Assembly: GCA_022565335.1 (NCBI GenBank)
Contig: JAIUMY010000033.1
Location: 1 to 32,803 of the forward strand
Length of the DNA stretch: 32,803 bases
Reading direction: 5' to 3'
From: Opitutales bacterium
Lineage (GTDB): Bacteria; Verrucomicrobiota; Verrucomicrobiia; Opitutales; T3Sed10-336
This document shows, piece after piece, positions 1 to 7,610 of the stretch. Under the pieces are notes generated by a model that did not search any database, was not told the DNA's origin, and was given only the letters and a program-made list of their open reading frames with translations. The number at the start of each line of letters is the position of its first letter. The stretch's first letter is position 1. A program made the translations under genes and the position numbers.

Positions 1-210
1 GGACTTTCGTCCACGCCTACCCTCGGTCGGTCCCTACGGGACCTGGCATGTGGCTCCCTCCGGGATTTGTTGTGTCTGAGCCCCGCGGGGCGTTCGCATG
101 GTCCCTGCGGGATTTTGTTTTTGAGCCTCAGCGGGCGAATCGAGGGTAGCCGTGGAGGCAACTCCACGGACGTCGGTCGAGGTGATTAAGTCGCCTCGCA
201 GGGCGAGGCC
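1..210. repeat. Cluster of short palindromes (REP-like)
   Basis: Four short palindromes follow each other at roughly 21-26 base steps: gtccctacgggac (30-42), tccctccggga (55-65), ccccgcgggg (81-90) and tccctgcggga (102-112). They share a ccc-N-ggg core. They are flanked by an imperfect inverted pair, ctaccctcg near 18-26 and cgagggtag at 141-149. Two stronger hairpins follow: ccgtggag/ctccacgg with a gcaa loop (150-169) and gcctcgc/gcgaggc with a 3-base loop (193-209). No plausible gene covers this stretch. It looks like a non-coding, REP-type or decayed mobile repeat cluster. The window begins inside it, so its full extent is unknown. Confidence 0.55.
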
Positions 211-398
211 GGAACAGGGTTGCGACACTCTTCAGAAAGGAGTACGGTCGGATGTTTCCAAGGATCAAATTCAACCCACAGTTTTGTCAGAAGACCCAGT
301 GGAATTTATGAATGCCCCGGGCAGGGCAGCTTTCTATCTTCCGGAGAGGGAGATTCGTAGAAAAGGCTGATTAAAGTTGACGGAAAGGTCATTTAAGA
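211..398. other. Intergenic leader of the glutamate dehydrogenase gene
   Basis: This stretch between the palindrome cluster and the first gene has no convincing open frame. The short frames that cross it show no domain-like composition. It contains a candidate promoter (284-312) and a purine-rich ggaaagg at 382-388, about 10 bases before the TTG start at 399. I see nothing else in it. Confidence 0.4.
284..312 (+). promoter_or_regulatory. Candidate sigma-70-type promoter for gdhA
   Basis: TTGTCA (284-289) and TATGAA (307-312) are separated by 17 bases. They match the -35 consensus at 5 of 6 positions and the -10 consensus at 4 of 6. Initiation just downstream would give a leader of about 80 bases before the gdhA start. 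The call rests only on pattern match. Confidence 0.35.
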
Positions 399-1688
399 TT
401 GAAAGAGAACCTTAACCCACTGATTACCTTGACTCAAAATACTACCAATAATCCCTTCAAAATCGCCCAGTCTCAATTTGATGAGGCGGCGGAAATCCTT
501 GGTCTGGAGCCCGCGATGCGTGAATTGCTGCGCTGGCCCCAGCGTGAATACAGCTTTACTGTTCCGGTCCGCATGGACGATGGCTCCAGTAAAGTTTTCC
601 GGGCTTACCGGGTGCAATACAGTGATGCCCGGGGCCCCGGGAAAGGCGGTATCCGCTGGCATCCCGAGGAAACGGTCGATACGGTTCGCGCTTTGGCGGC
701 GTGGATGACCTGGAAGACCGCGGTGGTCGATATTCCGCTTGGCGGGGCCAAGGGAGGGATCGTCTGTAATCCCAAGGCCCTTTCCGAAGGAGAAAAAGAG
801 CGTTTGGCCCGGGGATGGATGCGGGTGATGGCCCGGGAATTGGGTTTTGACCGTGATGTTCCGGCTCCCGATGTCTATACCACGCCGCAAATCATGGCCT
901 GGATGATGGATGAGTATGAAACGATTGTGGGACACTCTCATCCGGCCGTTATCACCGGTAAACCTCTGCCTTTGGGAGGATCCCAAGGACGTAATGACGC
1001 CACCGCACGGGGTGGGGTGCTCTGCGTCGGGTATGCGGCCAAGAAGCTGGATATCGATCCCAACACCACCTATGCGGTGCAAGGTTTTGGCAATGCCGGG
1101 CAGTATGCGGCCTTGCTCCACCCCCAATTGTTGGGCGGAGGTAAGCTGGTTGCCGTCTCGGATACCAGTGGCGCGATATATTGTAAGGACGGATTGGATC
1201 CGGAAAAATTGGTTAAGCACAAGCTCAAGCACGGGCAGGTCGCCAGTTTTCCCGGAGCCGAGCAGATTGATCCCGAGACAATTTTGGAAACCGATGCTGA
1301 AATCATTTATCCGGCCGCGTTGGAAAATGTCATCACCCGGCAAAATGCCGATAAAATCAAGGCGAAGATCATCTGCGAATTGGCCAATGGCCCGACGACG
1401 CCTCATGCCGATACGATTCTTCACGACCGGGGCATTCATGTGATTCCGGATTTTCTGGCCAATGCGGGCGGGGTTACAGTCAGTTATTTTGAACAAGTGC
1501 AGGGCCAAATGAATTATTTCTGGCCGCTGGAGGAGATCCACCGGAAGCTGGACTATCACATGTCCCATGCCTATGACGCGGTTTTTGCGATGCATCGCGA
1601 CCAGGACGTGCATATGCGTATGGCCGCGTACTTGGTCTCGGTCAGTCGGGTTGCGGAGGCTGTTAAACTACGCGGCTGGGTCGGGTAG
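399..1688 (+). CDS. gdhA: Glutamate dehydrogenase (Glu/Leu/Phe/Val dehydrogenase family)
   Basis: The enzyme catalyses reversible oxidative deamination of glutamate to 2-oxoglutarate and ammonia with NAD(P) in the cytoplasm, linking nitrogen assimilation to the TCA cycle. The 429-residue product is the usual length for the hexameric class. Residues 81-86 (GKGGIR) and the active-site segment PLGGAKGGI (113-121, catalytic Lys118) are intact. A Rossmann motif GFGNAGQ lies at 229-235. The C-terminal NADGG-like segment is present as NAGG. The start is a TTG preceded by ggaaagg; it gives a normal N-terminus, and no ATG fits as well. Other amino-acid dehydrogenases of this superfamily are possible, but the length and motifs favour glutamate. 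It is the first gene of a same-strand run. Confidence 0.93.
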   Translation: MKENLNPLITLTQNTTNNPFKIAQSQFDEAAEILGLEPAMRELLRWPQREYSFTVPVRMDDGSSKVFRAYRVQYSDARGPGKGGIRWHPEETVDTVRALAAWMTWKTAVVDIPLGGAKGGIVCNPKALSEGEKERLARGWMRVMARELGFDRDVPAPDVYTTPQIMAWMMDEYETIVGHSHPAVITGKPLPLGGSQGRNDATARGGVLCVGYAAKKLDIDPNTTYAVQGFGNAGQYAALLHPQLLGGGKLVAVSDTSGAIYCKDGLDPEKLVKHKLKHGQVASFPGAEQIDPETILETDAEIIYPAALENVITRQNADKIKAKIICELANGPTTPHADTILHDRGIHVIPDFLANAGGVTVSYFEQVQGQMNYFWPLEEIHRKLDYHMSHAYDAVFAMHRDQDVHMRMAAYLVSVSRVAEAVKLRGWVG

Positions 1689-1727
1689 GGGTTGACGAGA
1701 TCCCCGCCAGCGAACAAAAGGGAGAGC

Positions 1728-2669
1728 GTGAAACGTCATTTTCTCTCTCTTCCCTTTTTTTTGGCGGCTAGCCTGGTTTTCCTGCTGACTCTTGCGCCAC
1801 CGCTGGCGGCGGCGGAGGGGGACGGCGGGGAACCGAGGCTTCGTATTGCCACTTTCAATCTTTACAATTATGGGGTAATGGACCGCGTGTTCGAGGGGCA
1901 GTGGCGTTCACAATATCCGAAGCCCGAAGAAGAAAAAACCGCCGTGCGGAATATCATCAGGGAAGTGCGACCGGAGGTTTTGGCGATTCAGGAAATTGGT
2001 GGCGAGGCGTTTTTGGAAGAGTTGCGTAAGGATCTTCGGCAAGAAGGCCTTGATTACCCGTTTGGGGAAGTGATTCAAGCGGTCGACGAAGTGCGTAAAA
2101 TCGGATTTCTGGCGAAAATTGAACCGGTGGAAGTTCGAGCCTGGACGGCGCTGGATTTCCCCTACTTTGGCGATCGCGAATTGGTCAAAAGGGGGCTTCT
2201 GGAGGTTGTTTTCCCGGCGGGGGAGAAACAAACCTGGTCGCTTTACGTGGTGCATTTGAAAAGTAAATGGACCGAGCGGGCGGATGACCCGCAGGCGGAG
2301 CAAAAACGGATCCGGGAGGCGGAAGCGGTGAGGAATCATATTCTGGCTTCCCGGAATCCCGCGGAGGATCCTTTTCTGATTGCCGGGGATGTGAACGATT
2401 TGCTCCATTCCAGTGCCCTGCGGCGACTGCGCATTCGCGGTGACGTGCAGATCAGCGTACCTTTGCCCGCCCGTGATCAGGATGGCCTGACCTGGACCCA
2501 GCGATGGGAGAAGGCCGGTTTGTATAGCCGGATTGATTATCTTTTGGTTTCCCCGGCGATGCGGCCGTGGTGGGAAAAAGATTCGGCGGTCGTTTATGAC
2601 GGGCCTTATTGGGCGAAAGCCTCTGATCACCGTATGGTTTATGCCGATTTCCTTCTGCCCTCCGAATGA
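1728..2669 (+). CDS. Secreted endonuclease/exonuclease/phosphatase-family protein
   Basis: This is a metal-dependent phosphoesterase of the EEP (DNase I-like) fold; the substrate could be nucleic acid or a phosphorylated lipid or sugar. I chose the GTG at 1728 because it follows a purine-rich ggagag and opens directly with a signal peptide (basic start, hydrophobic 4-25, Ala-rich cleavage site near 29). An in-frame TTG at 1692 would bury this. Family motifs appear in order: ATFNLYNY (41-48), the metal-binding QE (88-89), VVHLKSK with His176, AGDVND (219-224) and SDHR (299-302). The product of 313 residues is typical for the family. The stop overlaps the start of hemW (ATGA), so the two genes are coupled. 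Export suggests scavenging of extracellular nucleic acid or phosphate; this is inference. Confidence 0.82.
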   Translation: MKRHFLSLPFFLAASLVFLLTLAPPLAAAEGDGGEPRLRIATFNLYNYGVMDRVFEGQWRSQYPKPEEEKTAVRNIIREVRPEVLAIQEIGGEAFLEELRKDLRQEGLDYPFGEVIQAVDEVRKIGFLAKIEPVEVRAWTALDFPYFGDRELVKRGLLEVVFPAGEKQTWSLYVVHLKSKWTERADDPQAEQKRIREAEAVRNHILASRNPAEDPFLIAGDVNDLLHSSALRRLRIRGDVQISVPLPARDQDGLTWTQRWEKAGLYSRIDYLLVSPAMRPWWEKDSAVVYDGPYWAKASDHRMVYADFLLPSE

Positions 2670-3862
2670 AGACTTCCGGAACGTCACCTGCTTTATCGGT
2701 CCTGCCACCGCCTTTGGACGGAGAGCCTTTGGGGCTTTACGTACACGTGCCGTTTTGCGGAACCACTTGCGATTTTTGTGCGTTTCACCAGCAGACTCCG
2801 CAAAAAGGGGAAGTCCGGCAATATTTGGATCTTTTGGCGCGGGAAACTCTTTTGGCGCCGCTGGAACGACCTTTGGATACGATTTTCATCGGTGGGGGTA
2901 CTCCCGGATTGTTGTCACCGGGGCAAATCCGGGAACTCGGAAAAATTATACTAGAGGCTTACGGCGAGCCGCGGCAAGAATGGACGGTGGAAATGACTCC
3001 GGCTTCGGCCACTCCGGCAAGGTTGGCGGCTTGGCAGGAGATCGGGGTGAGCCGCCTATCGATAGGAGCGCAGAGTTTTCAACCAAACTATCTGGAAAAA
3101 CTCGGGCGAATGCATCCCCGGGAAAAGATTTTCGAGGCTTTTGCCACGGCCCGCCGAGCGGGGTTCGACAATATCAATCTGGACTTGATGTTTGCCTTGC
3201 CGGGGCAATCCTGGGATGAGTGGGAAGCGGATTTACGGGAGGTGGTGGCGCTTGCGCCGGAGCATGTTTCGACGTATTGCCTGACCTTCGAGGAGGACAC
3301 CACCTTGTGGTGGAAACTCAGCCGTGGAGAGATTCGACGGGACGAGGATCGGGAAATTGAGTTCTATCGGAAAACTCCGATGTGGCTGGCGAAAGAGGGG
3401 TATGATCGATACGAGGTCTCCAATTACGCGCGGGGGGGCTTTGCCTGTGTCCACAATGTAAACACTTGGAAAATGGGCGAATGGGTAGGGCTTGGCCCCT
3501 CGGCTTCCTCTCAACAAGGGGGGTGGCGGGGAACCAATCGTTCCGGTTTGGAGGCCTGGGGGCAAGATTTGGCGGCTGATCGGCGGGCGACGATCGATCG
3601 TCTTCCCGTGACTCCGCTAACGAGGGCGGTGGATCGGCTCATTTTTGGTTTACGGATGCCCGGGGGCGTGGAGGAGAAAGTCTTGGAGAAGGTCTTGCAG
3701 CAAACCTGCAATCCGGGATGGGAAAGCTTATGGGAAAAACTACAGGGGGAAGGATTGGTCATCCGAAAAAGGGGTAAGGGCCTAAGGTATCATCTTTCCG
3801 CGGAAGGGTTCCTTCTGGCCGATCGGATAGGCGCGGAGATTCTGGCGGCCGGAGAAGGGTAA
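2666..3862 (+). CDS. hemW: HemW-like radical SAM heme chaperone
   Basis: HemW binds heme and an iron-sulfur cluster and hands heme to respiratory membrane proteins; it was long misannotated as oxygen-independent coproporphyrinogen oxidase. The radical SAM motif is CGTTCDFC (Cys31, Cys35, Cys38), followed by GGGTP (76-80), the SAM-binding motif. A HemW signature HNxxYW is present in altered form as HNVNTW (263-268), with Thr in place of Tyr. The 398 residues are slightly longer than typical (about 380). There is no extended N-terminal region and no fourth Cys directly after the triad as in true HemN. It overlaps the upstream gene by 4 bases. A hemA/hemH cluster lies about 2 kb away on the other strand, consistent with heme metabolism. 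Confidence 0.85.
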   Translation: MKTSGTSPALSVLPPPLDGEPLGLYVHVPFCGTTCDFCAFHQQTPQKGEVRQYLDLLARETLLAPLERPLDTIFIGGGTPGLLSPGQIRELGKIILEAYGEPRQEWTVEMTPASATPARLAAWQEIGVSRLSIGAQSFQPNYLEKLGRMHPREKIFEAFATARRAGFDNINLDLMFALPGQSWDEWEADLREVVALAPEHVSTYCLTFEEDTTLWWKLSRGEIRRDEDREIEFYRKTPMWLAKEGYDRYEVSNYARGGFACVHNVNTWKMGEWVGLGPSASSQQGGWRGTNRSGLEAWGQDLAADRRATIDRLPVTPLTRAVDRLIFGLRMPGGVEEKVLEKVLQQTCNPGWESLWEKLQGEGLVIRKRGKGLRYHLSAEGFLLADRIGAEILAAGEG

Positions 3863-3945
3863 TGGGAAATTTGCACCTCAGCCCCGGAAGAGACTTTTCG
3901 GTGGGGAGTAGGATGAAAGGATTTAAGGAAAAGGGAAATTAAACG

Positions 3946-4575
3946 GTGGCCAAACGAGGCAAGAAGAGACATGATTTCGCCATGGATCAAAAATACCGAA
4001 CGATTTTGCTTTTTGGAGCTCCGGGCACGGGAAAGGGGACGCAGGGGCATGCCCTGGGTGAATTGCCCGGTTTTTATCACTGCGCTTGTGGTGATGTCTT
4101 TCGCTCCATCGATACGAGTACCGAACTCGGACAGGCTTTTTTGCAGTACTCCAGCAAGGGGCAATTGGTGCCGGATGAAATTACCCTGCGGTTGTGGAAA
4201 GCGCGGATCAAGCATCGGGTGAAATCCCGGGATTTTCGCCCTGAACAGGATATTTTGGTGCTCGACGGTATCCCCCGCGATGTCAACCAGGCGAGATTGA
4301 TGAAGGATATGATCGACGTCTTGAAAGTCTTCCATCTTACCTGTCCGGACCGGGAGCAACTCTTCAGCCGTCTGCGCAGTCGGGCCCTCCGTGATAACCG
4401 GATTGACGATGCCAGCAATACCGTCATTGAGAAACGTTTGGCGACCTACGACTCCATTTCCAAACCCTTGATGGGTTATTACGGGGAAGACCGGATTTGC
4501 CATATCAATGCCTTGCAACATCCGGCCAAGGTTATGCACGATCTCTTGCAAGAGGCGGTTCCTTTGCTAGATTAA
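3946..4575 (+). CDS. Adenylate kinase-like nucleoside monophosphate kinase (short-lid form)
   Basis: It probably transfers phosphate from ATP to a nucleoside monophosphate. It has a P-loop GAPGTGKGT (24-32), an NMP-binding GDVFRS segment, and LDGIPRDVNQ in place of the usual DGFPRTxxQ. The short lid carries RxxDD (NRIDD), followed by EKRLATY and a YYG segment. The zinc-type or long lid of most bacterial Adk proteins is absent, so it resembles the short-lid AK1/UMP-CMP kinase architecture. The GTG start has a purine-rich aaggaaaaggga upstream. An internal ATG at 3982 would remove 12 basic residues and is the alternative. It lies 83 bases after hemW and 4 bases before exbB. It could be the genome's main Adk or a paralogue; the Phe-to-Ile change in the NMP motif leaves specificity open. 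Confidence 0.8.
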   Translation: MAKRGKKRHDFAMDQKYRTILLFGAPGTGKGTQGHALGELPGFYHCACGDVFRSIDTSTELGQAFLQYSSKGQLVPDEITLRLWKARIKHRVKSRDFRPEQDILVLDGIPRDVNQARLMKDMIDVLKVFHLTCPDREQLFSRLRSRALRDNRIDDASNTVIEKRLATYDSISKPLMGYYGEDRICHINALQHPAKVMHDLLQEAVPLLD

Positions 4576-4579
4576 TCGT

Positions 4580-5146
4580 ATGCCTACACTCGCTGAAGGA
4601 ACAGGCCTGTTTCTGTATCCGTTGCTCTTCTGTGCCATCGTCGCTTTTTTCGTGGTGGTGGAGCGCCTCTTGGTTTTGTCCTCGGGACGGATCTGCCCGC
4701 CCGCATTGCTAAAGTCGCTGGCCAATGGGAAAGTGCCCGCCGATCCGGGCAAAAGTATGCTCGGGCGGATAGTCTCGATTTCCCGTGACTATGAAGGCGA
4801 CGATGAGGCGATTGGCGCTTTGGCCAGACTGGAGGCGAACCGCTTACAGCGCGGTTTGGTCGTGCTGGAAATTGTGATCGCCATCGCTCCCTTGATTGGT
4901 CTCCTGGGGACGGTAACTGGTTTGATTACGGTTTTTGGAAATATTTCGCCCGATACCGGAATGCCGGACCCCGGGATGTTCGTTGAAGGGGTGGCCCTGG
5001 CTCTCATGACGACAGGAGTGGGACTGGCCATTGCCATTCCGGGTCTGGTTTTCCATGGGTTTTTTCAACGAAAAGCCGAGACCTTCACCATTCAATTGGA
5101 GTCTGCGCTGGCCCTGGTGCGGGCGGCGGATAAAGAGGAGGACTAG
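4580..5146 (+). CDS. exbB: MotA/TolQ/ExbB proton channel family protein
   Basis: This is an inner-membrane subunit of a proton-motive-force motor that works with an ExbD/TolR partner. It has a hydrophobic segment at about 10-33, then a cytoplasmic loop, then a long hydrophobic segment containing IAPLIGLLGTVTGLI (the family's conserved PLLGLLGTVxGxI element), and a third segment near 137-161 (LMTTGVGLAIAIPGL). The product of 188 residues is near the short end of the family. The ExbD gene follows after 3 bases. No TonB or Tol-Pal genes are in the window, so whether the pair energises TonB-dependent uptake or envelope constriction cannot be decided here. Confidence 0.88.
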   Translation: MPTLAEGTGLFLYPLLFCAIVAFFVVVERLLVLSSGRICPPALLKSLANGKVPADPGKSMLGRIVSISRDYEGDDEAIGALARLEANRLQRGLVVLEIVIAIAPLIGLLGTVTGLITVFGNISPDTGMPDPGMFVEGVALALMTTGVGLAIAIPGLVFHGFFQRKAETFTIQLESALALVRAADKEED

Positions 5147-5149
5147 GAA

Positions 5150-5581
5150 ATGGCCGAAGTTTCAACGTCAGGAACGCCTCTTTTGACCCTTGGGCGGCAA
5201 AGGCGTAAACCGCGCATTGACATCATTCCGCTGGTGGATGTGTTGACCATTCTAATCTTCTTTTTTGTCACCAGCATGCAGTTTCACGATGTTCGTTCTC
5301 TGGATATCACGATGCCCCAAATGGACACCGCTGGAACGGGAACTCTGGAGGAGGGTTTATTGATTCGTTTGTCGGCGGACGGAGAGATCTTTTTGGGACG
5401 GGAAGGTCATTCAGTGGACCGGGATGGGCTGGTAAGTTTCCTCAGTCGTATGGAGGGGACCGGGCGTTATGTTTCGGTTCGCCTGATGGCGGACGAGGAG
5501 GCTCCGCTCCGGGAAGTGGCCTTCATTATGGACGAGTGCCGTCGGGTCGGCCTGGATCGTATACGGCTGCAAAGCCGCTGA
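5150..5581 (+). CDS. exbD: ExbD/TolR-family biopolymer transport protein
   Basis: This is the partner stator subunit of the adjacent ExbB-like channel. It has one membrane anchor (about residues 25-43) beginning DIIPLVDVLTILIFFF, which contains the conserved aspartate (Asp29) needed for proton coupling. A periplasmic domain follows and ends with the typical VxLxxD-like and helix-strand pattern (RYVSVRLMADEEAPL, then IMDECRRVGLDRIRL). The length of 143 residues is standard. A strong ribosome site (gaggaggactaggaa) precedes the ATG. It converges on hemA with only 21 bases between the stops, and no clear terminator is visible. Confidence 0.9.
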   Translation: MAEVSTSGTPLLTLGRQRRKPRIDIIPLVDVLTILIFFFVTSMQFHDVRSLDITMPQMDTAGTGTLEEGLLIRLSADGEIFLGREGHSVDRDGLVSFLSRMEGTGRYVSVRLMADEEAPLREVAFIMDECRRVGLDRIRLQSR

Positions 5582-5602
5582 CTTTACAAAGCCCGTGAAC
5601 GG

Positions 5603-6679
5603 TCAATCAGAGGAGGGGCCTTTCATTTGGGAATCAAGGCGTTCCCATAGGTGCGAAGCACGCAACGAAAGGCTTTGGCGACAGGCGTCAATTTCCTGAT
5701 GACGGGCTTTTAGGTTGTCTTGGGCCAGATTTCCCAGATCGTCGATGTTGTAGAGATAAACATTGGAGAGATTCTCGCAGGCTTGGTCAAAATTCCGCGG
5801 GACGGAGAGATCAATGAGGAAGAGGGGTTGCAACGGACGTCTGGCCAGGAGGGACTTTAAATCAGGGGCGGTAAGGATTGGTTCGGGAGCGGCGGTTGAA
5901 CCGATAATGATATCAGCTTCGCGGACCGCGGTGTTGATGTCCTCAAGGGGAATGGCGCGGCCATGGAAAATTCGGGCAGCTTCGCAGGCCTTGCTGTAGG
6001 TGCGGTTGGCGATGGTCACATTGGTGACCCCGCGGCTTTGCAGGGAAGTGAGCGTGCGTTCGGCAATTTCGCCGGCCCCGATAATCAGAATCCGGCAATC
6101 CGCAAGATCCCCAAAGACGTGTCCGGCCAATTCGACGGCTACCGAGCCAACGCTGACTTGCCCTTTGCCGATATCGGTATGAGTGCGCACCCATTTTGCG
6201 GCTTGGAAGGATTTTTGAAAAGTGCGGTTGAGGAGCGGGCCAATGGTATCCTCCGTACGCGCAGTGGCGTAGGCCGCTTTCACCTGGCCGAGGATTTCGG
6301 CCTCACCAACGACGAGGGAATCGATACCGGACGCGACCCTGAAGAGATGTTCAACCACGGGCTTGCCGACGGTGAACTGAAGACATTGGTCCAGTGTTTC
6401 GCGCGGCAGCGAGAGCGTGGCGGACAAGGAACCGCGTAGAATTTCTTTGCTGAAAAGAGCGCTCTGAGGAGCGACTCCGTAGATTTCCATGCGATTGCAG
6501 GTGTTGAGCAAAAGCAATTCTCCAAGATGGGGGTGCCCTTTGGTTTTCCGGTAGAAATCAACCAGCCGGTCCTCCGTGAAAGCCAGTTTTTCGCGTAAAT
6601 TGAGAGGAACTTCACGGTGGGTGGCACCGTAAAGAAAAAGGTTGTCGGGGGCATTAGTGATCGCGTTCTCTACTGGCAT
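5603..6679 (-). CDS. hemA: Glutamyl-tRNA reductase, short form
   Basis: The enzyme reduces glutamyl-tRNA to glutamate-1-semialdehyde with NADPH, the first committed step of C5-pathway heme synthesis. The catalytic cysteine lies in NTCNRMEIY (Cys61). A GVASGIDSLVVGE-like segment (here VASGIDSLVVGEAEILGQVK) and a Rossmann core (IIGAGEIAE, then NVTIANRT) are intact. At 358 residues it is about 60 shorter than the Escherichia coli enzyme. The missing part is most of the C-terminal helical dimerisation domain: only a short helix follows the NADPH domain. It is last in a pyrD-hemH-hemX-hemA run, 17 bases after hemX. Confidence 0.92.
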   Translation of the reverse strand: MPVENAITNAPDNLFLYGATHREVPLNLREKLAFTEDRLVDFYRKTKGHPHLGELLLLNTCNRMEIYGVAPQSALFSKEILRGSLSATLSLPRETLDQCLQFTVGKPVVEHLFRVASGIDSLVVGEAEILGQVKAAYATARTEDTIGPLLNRTFQKSFQAAKWVRTHTDIGKGQVSVGSVAVELAGHVFGDLADCRILIIGAGEIAERTLTSLQSRGVTNVTIANRTYSKACEAARIFHGRAIPLEDINTAVREADIIIGSTAAPEPILTAPDLKSLLARRPLQPLFLIDLSVPRNFDQACENLSNVYLYNIDDLGNLAQDNLKARHQEIDACRQSLSLRASHLWERLDSQMKGPSSD

Positions 6680-6696
6680 AACGGGAGAGCGCTGAA

Positions 6697-7608
6697 TCAG
6701 CGGGAAATCGTAAAATCGGGAGAGAGCGGTTCAGACGGGCTGGATCTTATTTCGCGAAGCGAGGAGGTATCACCATCATTGGGAACCGGGGCCAGGGCCC
6801 CACGGGAGGCATTGACGGGGCCCAGGGTGATCAGGGCGACGAAGAAAAGGATAATGGAAGCCCACGCCAGGGAGGCAGGACGCAGAGCCTGTCGCCAGCG
6901 AAGGATCAAAAGAACAAAGTAGCAAAGCCAGAGGGCCAGGGTCGGAAGAAACTTTTTGGGATAAAGAGTGCTATCCCCCTGGGACCAATTTACTGCGCCC
7001 AACAATAGAGATACCGATAGTATCAAAAGCCCGGTGACCAGGAGTCGGTATTTAATATCCTCGAGTTGTTTTATGGAGGGAAGAAAGTGAAAGACCCCGT
7101 GAAAGTTTTTCTTTTTCAAGCTGTAATCCCGAAGCAAGAACATGGCTGAAACGAGAGCTAAGATGGCAAAGACCCCGTAGCTGAAAAGAGCGAGAGCGGC
7201 GTGCAGCTCAACCCATACGGAAACGCCCTCCATCCATTCCCGTCGGGTTTGATCAAAGGCCGGAAGCAGCGAAAACAATCCCAGTAAAGCGGCCAGACCG
7301 GCGCTGAAAAATCCCAGAAGGCTTACGCGAAAGGAGCTGCCGACGACGAGATAGAGAAGGACCAGCGACCAAACGACGAATTGGAGGATCTCGAAGGCAT
7401 TGCCCAAGGGGCATCCCCCAACTTCCAATCCCCGTATATACATACCGGTGGTTTGCAAGATCCAGCCGACCAGAATAATCGCGTAGGTGATCGAGGGAGG
7501 ATGAGAGCGGTCTCTTCGGACAAAGAGAAGGACGTAAAGAAAGGCGATCCCATAGAGCAAGGCTCCGAGGGCCATGAGGATCCGGTCTTCGAGAAAGAAT
7601 CCAAGCAT
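6697..7608 (-). CDS. hemX: HemX/CcsA-like cytochrome c assembly family membrane protein
   Basis: This integral membrane protein has about eight hydrophobic segments and belongs to the CcsA/ResC/HemX family. The family includes heme-handling factors for cytochrome c maturation and the HemX proteins encoded beside hemA. Recognisable parts are GNAFEILQFVVW, a conserved ELHAALALFSYGVF segment with a likely heme-ligand His, and a late segment GAVNWSQGD. The tryptophan-rich WGxxWxWDxKE heme-binding motif of CcsA is not preserved; only the flanking Trp and an ALWLCYFVLLILRWR-like segment remain. That supports a HemX-type role, perhaps controlling GluTR level, rather than heme ligation to cytochrome c. 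It starts 2 bases after the hemH stop. Confidence 0.75.
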   Translation of the reverse strand: MLGFFLEDRILMALGALLYGIAFLYVLLFVRRDRSHPPSITYAIILVGWILQTTGMYIRGLEVGGCPLGNAFEILQFVVWSLVLLYLVVGSSFRVSLLGFFSAGLAALLGLFSLLPAFDQTRREWMEGVSVWVELHAALALFSYGVFAILALVSAMFLLRDYSLKKKNFHGVFHFLPSIKQLEDIKYRLLVTGLLILSVSLLLGAVNWSQGDSTLYPKKFLPTLALWLCYFVLLILRWRQALRPASLAWASIILFFVALITLGPVNASRGALAPVPNDGDTSSLREIRSSPSEPLSPDFTISR

Positions 7609-7610
7609 TT

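Noticed and set aside
1-210. CRISPR array
   Set aside because: The palindromic units are short, unequal and contiguous, with no constant repeat and variable spacer pattern, and no cas genes are in the window.
393-1613. A 406-codon open frame on the minus strand
   Set aside because: It mirrors the glutamate dehydrogenase gene and encodes a His/Arg/Gly-rich product with no recognisable motif.
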